Positions 55,128 to 62,628 are shown, counted from the stretch's first letter. The stretch: DNA of 64,000 nt from Panacibacter microcysteis (GCF_015831355.1 NZ_JADWYR010000002.1:496001-560000); one strand, 5' to 3'. Notes: generated from the sequence alone by a model not told the origin. Translations and numbers: made by a program.

Positions 55128-55147
55128 GTTGTGTCACTCACTTGTGC
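55128..55147 (-). repeat. Dispersed intergenic repeat copy 24, subtype A
   Basis: Core GTTGTGTCACTCACTTGTGC with full flanks (TTTTCATGGCATCTCCG and GTACCGTTTTTATGGCGGC). 39 bp after lldD. Confidence 0.92.
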
Positions 55148-55202
55148 GTACCGTTTTTATGGCGGCTGTAGCGTTGCTGTGTATGAGGCATGCCCAATCA
55201 TT

Positions 55203-55565
55203 TTACCACTGCTGAATGATGATGCAAACCTGGTCATCCCTCAACGCAAATTCTTTTGCACCCCATGGACGAAGTGTAACCTGTTTCAAATTAGGATGCA
55301 GGAATTGCGGATGAGAACCGGAAACCTTTTCATACACAGCATCAATATTAGTAGTTACAAAACGGGATTCAGGATTGTGCTCTGCGGCTAGCTTCGCATG
55401 CTGAAACAGGTAAATACCCAGGCCATCTTTATTCAATACGCAAAAAGGTTGTTCCGTGTTTATTTCGTTGTGGCCAATAGCAAAACCCAGGCAGTCAACA
55501 AACATGGTCAGGCCGTCGCTGATGTTTGCATAGTAGACATTCGGAACAAGTTGTTGAAAGTTCAT
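55203..55565 (-). CDS. VOC-family (bleomycin-resistance-like) protein
   Basis: 120 residues from the ATG at 55565 (MNFQQLVPNVYYANISDG). The longer frame from 55667 adds 34 residues without homology. A single VOC domain: MFVDCLGFAIGHNE, LGIYLFQHAKLA, HPNLKQVTLRPWGAKEFALRD with the terminal QVCIIIQQW strand. No clear pair of metal histidines, so it may bind rather than catalyse. Convergent with lldD. Confidence 0.85.
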   Translation of the reverse strand: MNFQQLVPNVYYANISDGLTMFVDCLGFAIGHNEINTEQPFCVLNKDGLGIYLFQHAKLAAEHNPESRFVTTNIDAVYEKVSGSHPQFLHPNLKQVTLRPWGAKEFALRDDQVCIIIQQW

Positions 55566-55864
55566 GGTGTTATTTTTTATGGAGACGAAATGGATTATGC
55601 TTGCAGAATATTTTGTTTCCCGCCGTTTTTTACGAGGCCCTGCGAAGACCGAAACTTCATACAACATTCAGGTTTAGCCATGGTCATCGAATTGACCAGC
55701 TATTAACCCCAGACTGACATTAAATTTTCTAACCGCCATTTGTGCGTGTCGCATCCTTTGTTATTACTCTATGAAAACCTGCTTTTCACCTGCAGAATTT
55801 ACTGCAATAAATATATTTTCAACAAACTATATAAAAACATTTATCTTTTTGGAAATATACAGTA

Positions 55865-56287
55865 ATGAAAATTTATCTCCTCATACTGTGTCTTGTTTGC
55901 ACTTTGTCATGCGGCGTTGACGGAGAAAAAGAAAAAGCCAACGATCAGGTAAACATTCAGGGAGTGTGGTTAGCGCAAACGGAAAGTCAGAACGGCATCA
56001 CAAAGAATGTGTCTTACCAGTACATCTTTCGCGGAGATAAGGTTACGTTCATAGACGAGACCGGGAAAGAAATGCAGTATACTTTCAGGTTGAATACCAG
56101 CGGCAATCCCAGGTTATTGATTATCCGGCCAGCGGAGACGCCCAACGATTCTGCTGCTGTAAGCGTTGCTTATGAGTTGCACGGAGATTCACTAAAGATC
56201 GTTGTCGCACCAGCCGGTTTGCGCCCTGCAGAGATATCAGACAACAATGACCAGGAACTGATCATCTGTAAGCGAAAGGGTTTATAA
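55865..56287 (+). CDS. Lipoprotein with TIGR03067-like domain
   Basis: 140 residues. Lipoprotein signal with lipobox LSCG (Cys16). The mature part fits the small TIGR03067-type beta domain: IQGVWLAQTESQNG, YIFRGDKVTFIDETGKEM, YELHGDSLKIVVAPAGLRPAEI. Function unknown. The upstream 299-bp gap has a TATCTTTTTG stretch that is close to, but not exactly, a -7 box. Convergent with the serine hydrolase (stops 22 bp apart). Confidence 0.75.
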   Translation: MKIYLLILCLVCTLSCGVDGEKEKANDQVNIQGVWLAQTESQNGITKNVSYQYIFRGDKVTFIDETGKEMQYTFRLNTSGNPRLLIIRPAETPNDSAAVSVAYELHGDSLKIVVAPAGLRPAEISDNNDQELIICKRKGL

Positions 56288-56309
56288 AACGGTCTGACCA
56301 TCATGCCCG

Positions 56310-57707
56310 TCATTTCCTATTAAATGCCGGAAGAATGTATTGCTTAATTAGTTCATCGCCCGGCGACTGAGCGTTATAGTTTCCACCTGTAATGACGGTA
56401 ACCATATGTTGCGCTTCCCATATGTAAATCTTTTGTCCACCATTTCGCTGGGCAGCCTTACCCCAATATCTTACTCCGTCAGCGTCTAGGTATTTAATCC
56501 ACCATAAATAGCCATAATGAACACCCTGCACAACAGACTGTTTTTCCAAAGATTGATATACCCAATCTGCCGGAATTACTTGTTTTCCTTTCCAGTTGCC
56601 GCTGTCAAGATACAATAACCCAAACTTCGCCATATCTCTTGGTCGCAAATACAATTGGCAAAAAGTCTCAGCACTTGATTTGTCTGGTTTAAAATTCCAT
56701 TTGAAGTTAGTGATGTTCAAGGGCGCAAACAGGTTATTTTTTGCAAAATCCGGCAACAACATGTTGGTTGATTTTTCAATAATACGCCCGAGCGTTACCG
56801 GGTTGCCCGAGCAATACATGCCTTTTCCGCCTGGTGTGTCAACCATTGGAAGATCTAAGGTGAATTTTATCCAATCATCCGAATTATTCATAGTGGTCTC
56901 ATTACCTTCTGATGCTGGATTACTCACATCACAATCAAGCCCGCTTTGATTGGTAAGCAAATTTTCAATCGTAATGCGCTTTTTTGTGTCAGTATTATTC
57001 GCAATGTTGTATTCAGGAAAATAGGAAAGCACCTTTTCGTGCTTGCTTTTAATAACACCTTTTGCAATTGCAATGCCCGTAAGTGCTGATACAAAGCTCT
57101 TTGATGCAGAACGCAATTCGTGCAGACTATCTTTGTTGTATTCATAAAAGTATTCTTCAAAAACTAGTCTGCCGTCTTTGATGATTAAAACACTGTGAAC
57201 ATTTGGATAAGTACCATCAATGATCTTTCGCATCATTTCAGATAACAATGCCGTGTCCAATCCTGACTGCCGGATATGACCCGTTTCCAGGCCGTCTTTA
57301 TATGCTTTTGGTTCCTCGTACTTATAAACAGCGTTTTTGGCAGTCGGTAATCTCGGGTACCAGCTCATCTCCGGGAAAAAGACATCTTTGCTCAACAGTT
57401 TGAAGCTGTCTTTTCCTGCAATGTAGCCCGCAATGGTGTTGTTTGTATTCCTGAAGAACTGCACTTTTTCATTAGACATATTTACAAACAAATCCCTGCT
57501 ATAGGGTGTCAACCTGTACTTGCTTTCATTAATAACAGCATACAATAGCGTGTCTCTTGGTGAAGCAGCTATTTTAAGTGTGGTGTTGTTAATATACTCA
57601 TACAAACCTTCAAATTCCTTTAGCTGTTTATAGGTTGTTTTATACGGCTGCGTAAGACAAAAAAAAGGCGTAAATGATAAAATGAACAGCAAGTATATTT
57701 TCCGCAT
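56310..57707 (-). CDS. Secreted serine hydrolase, beta-lactamase (class C) family
   Basis: 465 residues from the ATG at 57707, where MRKIYLLFILSFTPFFCLTQ is a signal peptide. A longer frame from 57905 begins in a dispersed repeat (MSDTTGDAIKNY) and is rejected. Catalytic SxxK is Ser200-Ala-Ser-Lys203 (RSASKSFVSA); the second motif region is MYCSGNPVTLGR and the third HYGYLWWIKY. Such proteins are DD-peptidase or esterase-like and are not resistance genes as a rule. An N-terminal beta-rich extension of ~130 residues precedes the catalytic domain. Confidence 0.88.
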   Translation of the reverse strand: MRKIYLLFILSFTPFFCLTQPYKTTYKQLKEFEGLYEYINNTTLKIAASPRDTLLYAVINESKYRLTPYSRDLFVNMSNEKVQFFRNTNNTIAGYIAGKDSFKLLSKDVFFPEMSWYPRLPTAKNAVYKYEEPKAYKDGLETGHIRQSGLDTALLSEMMRKIIDGTYPNVHSVLIIKDGRLVFEEYFYEYNKDSLHELRSASKSFVSALTGIAIAKGVIKSKHEKVLSYFPEYNIANNTDTKKRITIENLLTNQSGLDCDVSNPASEGNETTMNNSDDWIKFTLDLPMVDTPGGKGMYCSGNPVTLGRIIEKSTNMLLPDFAKNNLFAPLNITNFKWNFKPDKSSAETFCQLYLRPRDMAKFGLLYLDSGNWKGKQVIPADWVYQSLEKQSVVQGVHYGYLWWIKYLDADGVRYWGKAAQRNGGQKIYIWEAQHMVTVITGGNYNAQSPGDELIKQYILPAFNRK

Positions 57708-57850
57708 CTTTAAATGATTGGAGTGTTTCATTAGTATAAAGATAGCGTTCAGCGCTTTGCGAAATTCATATTCGCTGTAAGCGATAAACCGGTGCTTTCG
57801 GTAGACGTGCTGAGACTTAAGCAATTTCCCAAAGCATTTAACATCTTCAT

Positions 57851-58007
57851 TTTTCTGTGGTGACCGGCAGTAGTTTTTTATGGCATCGCCGGTTGTGTCA
57901 CTCACTTGTGCGTACCGTTTTTATGGCGACTTCGAAGCGCTATTGCAAAAAACTAAAAATGCTTTGCATATGAATGTATTTCAAGGCAGAGTTCTTTTAG
58001 GAACGCA
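57851..58007. repeat. Left copy of a ~150-bp direct duplication (includes dispersed repeat)
   Basis: From GACCGGCAGTAGTTTTTTA through GGCGACTTCGAAGCG and ATGCTTTGCATATGAATG to TTTTAGGAACGC this matches 58302-58460 with scattered differences. Confidence 0.9.
57892..57911 (-). repeat. Dispersed intergenic repeat copy 25, subtype A
   Basis: Core GTTGTGTCACTCACTTGTGC with flanks TTTTTTATGGCATCGCCG and GTACCGTTTTTATGGCGAC; upstream of the serine hydrolase gene. Confidence 0.92.
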
Positions 58008-58087
58008 GTCGAAAACTGAATTTCCCTTAACCACTTGTAGAGTACCTTAAAGAAGGCTTTGCGGACATAGAGAGCTTAAAGTTTATG

Positions 58088-58213
58088 TTAATCGTTTTGG
58101 AATTTAAATTTAGTTAGCATCCAAAATAAAAAAGATAGAAAAGCGGAAATCATTATCACTAAAATAACAGTATATATCAGGCAACCTAATTTATTAGATT
58201 TTTGTTTCTGCAT
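58088..58213 (-). CDS. Possible 41-residue single-helix membrane protein
   Basis: From the ATG at 58213 the frame gives a basic start MQKQKSNK, one strong transmembrane helix (~residues 10-33, LIYTVILVIMISAFLSFLFW) and a basic tail. Longer upstream starts in the same frame read through atypical sequence. It lies between the two copies of the duplication. No family; it may be a small membrane peptide or only a chance frame. Confidence 0.3.
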   Translation of the reverse strand: MQKQKSNKLGCLIYTVILVIMISAFLSFLFWMLTKFKFQND

Positions 58214-58301
58214 TTTACAATTACGTCTTCGGTTTTCGCAGCTTCTCCTGAAAGGCACTCTGCGGTATACATAACAATGCTGCGGAAACGAAATTAACAT
58301 G

Positions 58302-58460
58302 ATTTTTTTGGTCACCGGCAGTAGTTTTTTAAGGCGTCACCCGTTGTGTCACTCACTTGTGCGTTCCGTTTTTCATGGCGACTTCGAAGCGGTATTGCAA
58401 AGAACTAAAAATGCTTTGCATATGAATGCATTTCAAGGCATAGTTGTTTTAGGAAACGCT
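58302..58460. repeat. Right copy of the ~150-bp direct duplication
   Basis: Matches 57851-58007; the copies are about 450 bp apart and in the same orientation. Confidence 0.9.
58343..58362 (-). repeat. Dispersed intergenic repeat copy 26, subtype A
   Basis: Core GTTGTGTCACTCACTTGTGC, part of the duplicated segment. Confidence 0.92.
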
Positions 58461-58488
58461 ATAGAGATTGAAAGTTGCTTAAACCACC

Positions 58489-58516
58489 CGCAGCGTCCCT
58501 TGCAGGAGACGCTGCG
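58489..58516. repeat. CGCAGCGTC hairpin repeat, copy 1
   Basis: CGCAGCGTC/GACGCTGCG (9-bp perfect stem) around CCTTGCAGGA, followed by GAGACGGA. The same unit recurs at 59526 in the same orientation, so the two bracket the 272-residue gene. Confidence 0.85.
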
Positions 58517-58541
58517 GAGACGGAGGCTGTAGCCTTCTCGG

Positions 58542-59360
58542 TCAATATGAGTTTGTTGCTGAGATAATTGCTTCGTTAACTTTTGCATACAAAGTCTCAG
58601 TTAATGTCTCATATTTTTCATTGTCTTCTTTCGTATTAAACCCAAGGTCATTCCAGGAACCCATAGCGCCAAAAACCCAAGCAGTTCCCGCCGCATATAA
58701 TATTTGTCTTGCCGTTAAGGAATAATTGTTGTTTACAACTAAATCAGAGTTGTAATAAAAACTCTCTGGTGTGTTTGATATTAATGCATGTCTTGCCTTC
58801 GTAAATTGATCGCTCCAGTAATCAAGTTTTTGTCCAATTGCAAATGCTTCTATTTCTGTCAAAGTTGTTTGTAATTCTTCTTTAGATTTTTGAAGTGAAA
58901 TCTGCAAATCCATTGTTGGTAAATTGGAAAGTGTCTGTGCATAATTAACAGTCCAAATATTATCGTTAGGGTCGTGCTTTTTTGTCACTTCCCATCTACT
59001 AGCCCACGCATTAGAATATTTTTCATAAACAGCTTCAACAAACCAAGTTCCACCACCACCTACAAGTCCTGCAAGTTTATAGTCCTTTGCAAAAGATTGG
59101 TCTGCTGAACTTCTAAAATATAAACGTAGTTTTTTACAACCATTTTTCTTTAAATACTTAAACCAGTCGTTAGGAATGTCAGCTATGACCTTCTCCTTTT
59201 GCTTCATAAAGAAAAACGGTTTTTCAAAAAGCCTAAAGTCAACTTTATTGCAATACTTGAAAGAAAGATTAGTATCAAAATTTTCGTTCAGTTTGTTGTT
59301 AAATATAAAGTCGTTACCAAATGATGTTAAAGTAATTATTTGTGATAAAGTCCCGGTCAT
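58542..59360 (-). CDS. Hypothetical protein in AT-rich island
   Basis: 272 residues, no signal peptide or membrane helix. The N-terminal ~120 look beta-rich (TLTSFGNDFIFNNKL, KVDFRLFEKPFFFMKQKEK), followed by WFVEAVYEKYSNAWASRWEV and a helical C-terminal half (SLQKSKEELQTTLTEIEAFA). A sampled line of the gene is about one third GC, clearly lower than the rhamnose genes. I recognise no family. Both sides carry the same hairpin repeat, suggesting that the gene arrived as a unit. Confidence 0.7.
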   Translation of the reverse strand: MTGTLSQIITLTSFGNDFIFNNKLNENFDTNLSFKYCNKVDFRLFEKPFFFMKQKEKVIADIPNDWFKYLKKNGCKKLRLYFRSSADQSFAKDYKLAGLVGGGGTWFVEAVYEKYSNAWASRWEVTKKHDPNDNIWTVNYAQTLSNLPTMDLQISLQKSKEELQTTLTEIEAFAIGQKLDYWSDQFTKARHALISNTPESFYYNSDLVVNNNYSLTARQILYAAGTAWVFGAMGSWNDLGFNTKEDNEKYETLTETLYAKVNEAIISATNSY

Positions 59361-59387
59361 TTATTGTAGAAATTGAGGTTTGTGTCA

Positions 59388-59402
59388 GGGTTACAGCTAA
59401 CG
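59388..59402. other. GGGTTnCnGCyAACG motif before the 272-residue gene
   Basis: GGGTTACAGCTAACG lies 28 bp upstream of the start and matches 12 of 15 bases of GGGTTGCTGCCAACG at 62202-62216, in the same position upstream of the other island operon. Confidence 0.45.
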
Positions 59403-59525
59403 TTCGAGGCTTGACGCAGGGATGGAATTGTTATTTTGTCCGCCCGGCGACTGGAGCCGATTGAAAAACTGATGATGAAATTAACAACTAAAAACTAAAT
59501 AAAAACTCGGTCAAGACTCGGTTTT

Positions 59526-59553
59526 CGCAGCGTCCATTGCAGGAGACGCTGCG
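59526..59553. repeat. CGCAGCGTC hairpin repeat, copy 2
   Basis: CGCAGCGTC/GACGCTGCG around CATTGCAGGA, followed by GAGACGGA. Confidence 0.85.
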
Positions 59554-59568
59554 GAGACGGAAACGTGT

Positions 59569-59582
59569 GTTGGCAGCTGCCC
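59569..59582 (+). repeat. Left arm of 14-bp inverted repeat bounding the two-gene cassette
   Basis: GTTGGCAGCTGCCC; its partner at 62202-62215 reads GTTGGCAGCAACCC on the minus strand (12 of 14 identical). It ends 20 bp before the stop of the membrane protein gene. Confidence 0.6.
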
Positions 59583-59602
59583 TTCTTTTGTTATCAATGC
59601 AG

Positions 59603-61132
59603 TTATTCACAATTACAGGCATTCCCAAAAATTAATTTGAAAATTAATGTGTCTGATAACTGTGTCAAATTATAAGTGATAAACAAAAACATTGTCGAAC
59701 TTGCTAATAATACAACAACAATTAACCACATTCTACTATATGCTTTTCTTTTTTTGTCAATAAAGTTAAGGTCTTGCTGAAATTCGGTGTCATTATTTAA
59801 TATTTTTTTGATGTCATCAGGTTCTAATAAGTCAGTATATCTTTTTTTTAAATTTTCGTAACTATTTATAAAACGAGTTCTCTGTTCTTTGATTTCCCAT
59901 CTTGACACCCAATAATAGATTATTGAACCACTTAAAAATGCCAAGGACAATATAGTTGCATCTAAAGAGAAAATATTTACGAAGTCTCCTTTACTTAGAA
60001 CACGAATTACAATTGCAGAAAGATAAAAACTAATTAAGGCAAGAGTGCTTTTTTGAAAACCACTTGCAAACGTTTCTACAATTTTATTTGCTCTATTATT
60101 AAAGTCTAAAAGTTGGTCTGAAATTTTATTTCTAGTCTCAATGTATTGCTTAATATTTTGTTTTTCATAGACCTTGAAGCTTGATTTTACAGATTGAAAG
60201 GGACTGCCTGTTAGGTATAATTCACCTGCAGTTCTAAAATGAAGTGAAACAATATTTCTAGACAGTCCAATTTTGTCAGTTAGATTACCACCATTGTAAA
60301 CCCACTCAAATATGTTGTAATATTCATCAAACTCTTGTAAATGTAATTTTGCAACATCTGATATTCCTTTTATTGACTTGTAACCATTGATTTTAAATTC
60401 GATTGAATTTCCAATTATTGATGTTATGTCAAATAAGAAAATGATTGAAATTAGATTTGCATATCTATTCATCAATTCGTTTAACTCTGATTGCTCGTCA
60501 TCTTTTAAGATTAATTTAAAGTCACTCGGAACTAAACAAAAGTGTTCAATATTACTAAAATGACATTGAGCCTTGAAATATTCAAAAATTTCTTTTCTTT
60601 TTGAGTTTTCTTGAATTAATGTGTATTCTGATAATGGTTCAAAGCGGATAGAACTTGTATAGAAAGCCTTTTTAAGTCCAAAAATCTTGAATCTAAGAAA
60701 TTGTCCTAACTCAAATAGTTTAGAGAAGATTTGAAAAAACTGCCCTACTTCATAACCATTAAATGTGCTAACAAAGCATTTGAAGTCGTAAATTGTACAA
60801 GAAGAATCTTTAACTGATTTGTTTATCGTAATTACGATTGAAATTACTTCACCATCTAAATGTAATGCTTCTAGTTCTAACGCTGTTATAAATCCACCAA
60901 AGTCAATTTTACTCGAATTAAAAATTACTGGGTCGGACTCTCCAAACGTTACTGAAACATGTATTGAATCTCTTTCTTGTATAAAGTTAAACTTCGATTC
61001 AAGAAGTTCTTTATCGACTGTTTGAAATTGACTTGCTTTCAAACTTGCTTTTAACTCCTGAATGTTCTCTATTGAATTTACAATAGAATAGTCAGGGAAA
61101 AGTGCTATTATGAATTCATCTATGAATTTCAT
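59603..61132 (-). CDS. Hypothetical membrane protein, second gene of AT-rich pair
   Basis: 509 residues. Residues 1-~350 are soluble and low in known motifs (NSSKIDFGGFITALELEAL, FEWVYNGGNLTDKIGLSRN). Three transmembrane helices follow at about 362-379, 388-408 and 467-488; the loop between the second and third (~410-466) is charged and probably coiled. A sampled line is 30 percent GC, against 45 percent in a sampled line of rhaD. Its ATG overlaps the stop of the upstream gene by 4 bp. I recognise no family. The layout, large cytoplasmic sensor-like part plus a small membrane anchor paired with a soluble protein, is like that of several phage-defence effectors, but this is inference only. Confidence 0.75.
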   Translation of the reverse strand: MKFIDEFIIALFPDYSIVNSIENIQELKASLKASQFQTVDKELLESKFNFIQERDSIHVSVTFGESDPVIFNSSKIDFGGFITALELEALHLDGEVISIVITINKSVKDSSCTIYDFKCFVSTFNGYEVGQFFQIFSKLFELGQFLRFKIFGLKKAFYTSSIRFEPLSEYTLIQENSKRKEIFEYFKAQCHFSNIEHFCLVPSDFKLILKDDEQSELNELMNRYANLISIIFLFDITSIIGNSIEFKINGYKSIKGISDVAKLHLQEFDEYYNIFEWVYNGGNLTDKIGLSRNIVSLHFRTAGELYLTGSPFQSVKSSFKVYEKQNIKQYIETRNKISDQLLDFNNRANKIVETFASGFQKSTLALISFYLSAIVIRVLSKGDFVNIFSLDATILSLAFLSGSIIYYWVSRWEIKEQRTRFINSYENLKKRYTDLLEPDDIKKILNNDTEFQQDLNFIDKKRKAYSRMWLIVVVLLASSTMFLFITYNLTQLSDTLIFKLIFGNACNCE

Positions 61133-62163
61133 TGGTTATTTACTTGTTCAAGATTTTTGAAGTATTTGTAACCTTCATCAGATTTGATTTTAACATATTT
61201 TGCACCGTCACTTTCTTCAGTGGCAAAGATTGTATTGTCTGCAAAGTCACCTTTTATATGTAAATCTATTTCAGGTGTTAATTTTACTTTGCTCAAGAAT
61301 CTTGCTTTGACTTTATCTTTTATGATATTGAATTGATTATCAAATGGAGAACGTAGTTTTGATGGAAGTTCTCTAATTTTCTCTTTTAATTCCGGTATTT
61401 TCAAATTGGTGTAATACGGCGTATAGTTTCCTATTGCGTTATCTAAAAAGTCTTGTATTTCAAATCTGTCATTAGAACGGAAATACTTAACAGTACTGTT
61501 TCTTAGATATGTGTAGTCTTGGGGATGTTCTTTTTTCATCTTTGTGAAGACCGCTTTATCAATGGCATCAAAAGCCTTTTCAGTATTATCTTCATCTGTA
61601 AAGACCATATTAAGCTCTAACAATTCTTTCCACCAATATTTTGTGTCAGACGGGTTAGTGTCATAAACCAAAATTCCATCAATTGAATTGTCAGAATGAA
61701 GATTACATACAAATGCTTTAAATGCCTTTTTCTTAACAGGAAGGCCACGAGACAATTGATAATTCACTTCATTCAAAAATTCATTGTGGTCGGCTTTACA
61801 AATAATAAATTTGTCTTGCCCGTCTTCCGAAATTTTTGCTTGCACTAAAATGCCTTTTTGAATTGTAATACCAAGTTTTGACATTCTTTCTTGAGCTTCA
61901 AATTCAACACTAAGAAGTCTATCAGCTATAATCTTTGTGATTTCTGCAAAGTCTTCATTGTTATTGATTCTTTTTATTTGTGCCCTTACTTCAGTTGTTT
62001 CCCTGTCAAAGAGAAACTGTCTACCACTACTTCCCGAAATAACAACTCCAAAGAGTTCCTTTAAATATTCAACCAAATCGTCACCATATGTTGAGGAGTC
62101 AATTACTTCAACATCTTCTTCGTTCAAGTCAATTTTAAAGATTTGAATTTCATTTATGTCCAT
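61129..62163 (-). CDS. Hypothetical soluble protein, first gene of AT-rich pair
   Basis: 344 residues, no signal or membrane helix, Lys/Glu/Asp-rich. The middle (IQKGILVQAKISEDGQDKF, LPVKKKAFKAFVCNL) and the end (VKLTPEIDLHIKGDF, YVKIKSDEGYKYF) faintly recall the order of elements in 37-kDa nucleoid-associated (NdpA/YejK-like) proteins; I would not assign it without profile evidence. Overlaps the downstream membrane protein gene (ATGA), so both are made together in fixed ratio. AT-rich like its partner. An inverted-repeat arm lies 39 bp upstream of the start. Confidence 0.75.
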   Translation of the reverse strand: MDINEIQIFKIDLNEEDVEVIDSSTYGDDLVEYLKELFGVVISGSSGRQFLFDRETTEVRAQIKRINNNEDFAEITKIIADRLLSVEFEAQERMSKLGITIQKGILVQAKISEDGQDKFIICKADHNEFLNEVNYQLSRGLPVKKKAFKAFVCNLHSDNSIDGILVYDTNPSDTKYWWKELLELNMVFTDEDNTEKAFDAIDKAVFTKMKKEHPQDYTYLRNSTVKYFRSNDRFEIQDFLDNAIGNYTPYYTNLKIPELKEKIRELPSKLRSPFDNQFNIIKDKVKARFLSKVKLTPEIDLHIKGDFADNTIFATEESDGAKYVKIKSDEGYKYFKNLEQVNNQ

Positions 62164-62201
62164 ACTTTCTTTTTATTATTATTGTTCGGTCCTATCTTTA
62201 A

Positions 62202-62215
62202 GGGTTGCTGCCAAC
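62202..62215 (-). repeat. Right arm of 14-bp inverted repeat bounding the two-gene cassette
   Basis: Plus strand GGGTTGCTGCCAAC; see the left arm at 59569-59582. The 465-bp gap 62164-62628 also holds repeat copy 27 and the terminator of the next gene, with no other gene. Confidence 0.6.
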
Positions 62216-62540
62216 GATAAATATCCAAAGTCTAAAACGCTATTGTTTGATTTTCAATCGCTTTCCGTTCCGCAACAACTAACAGTGAAATTTTTTGCTA
62301 CTTAAAAAATTGAAATATTTGTGGAGTCATGTTTATATAATTGTCGGGGTTAAGTCTGCAGCACAGGTTCATTGGCGTTACAAATCAAACAATAGTTACA
62401 GAAATAAACAACGTGATTTTTCACAGGAATGTATGAGAAAAACACATTGCTGTTTTGGTCGTTTTTTTGTATAACAGTCCTGTTGTTTATACAGCACGGA
62501 GATAGCCAACAGATCGCTGCAGCCGCCATAACAACCGAAC

Positions 62541-62560
62541 GTACAAGTGAGTGACACAAC
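62541..62560 (+). repeat. Dispersed intergenic repeat copy 27, subtype A
   Basis: Perfect core with full flanks, nearly identical over ~75 bp to the copy at 27908. CAAC end faces the cyanophycin-synthetase gene stop. Confidence 0.93.
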
Positions 62561-62571
62561 CGCCGATGCCA

Positions 62572-62611
62572 TAAAAAACAACAGCCGGCAACACAATGGT
62601 TACCGGCTGTT
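62572..62611 (-). terminator. Terminator of the cyanophycin-synthetase-like gene, overlapping repeat copy 27
   Basis: AACAGCCGG/CCGGCTGTT stem; on the minus strand it is followed by TTGTTTTTTATGGC, so the T-run and one arm are supplied by the conserved flank of the dispersed repeat. Confidence 0.85.
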
Positions 62612-62628
62612 AATAGTGATGTATTCGC

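Noticed and set aside
57708-57905. N-terminal extension MSDTTGDAIKNY... of the serine hydrolase frame
   Set aside because: It is the translated dispersed repeat; the signal peptide starts at 57707.
56354-59453. CGCCCGGCGACTG shared by 56357-56369 and 59440-59452
   Set aside because: A 13-base match is expected by chance in a window of this size, and one copy is inside a gene.
235-62560. The dispersed repeats as a CRISPR array
   Set aside because: Copies are kilobases apart, in both orientations, and no cas genes are present.
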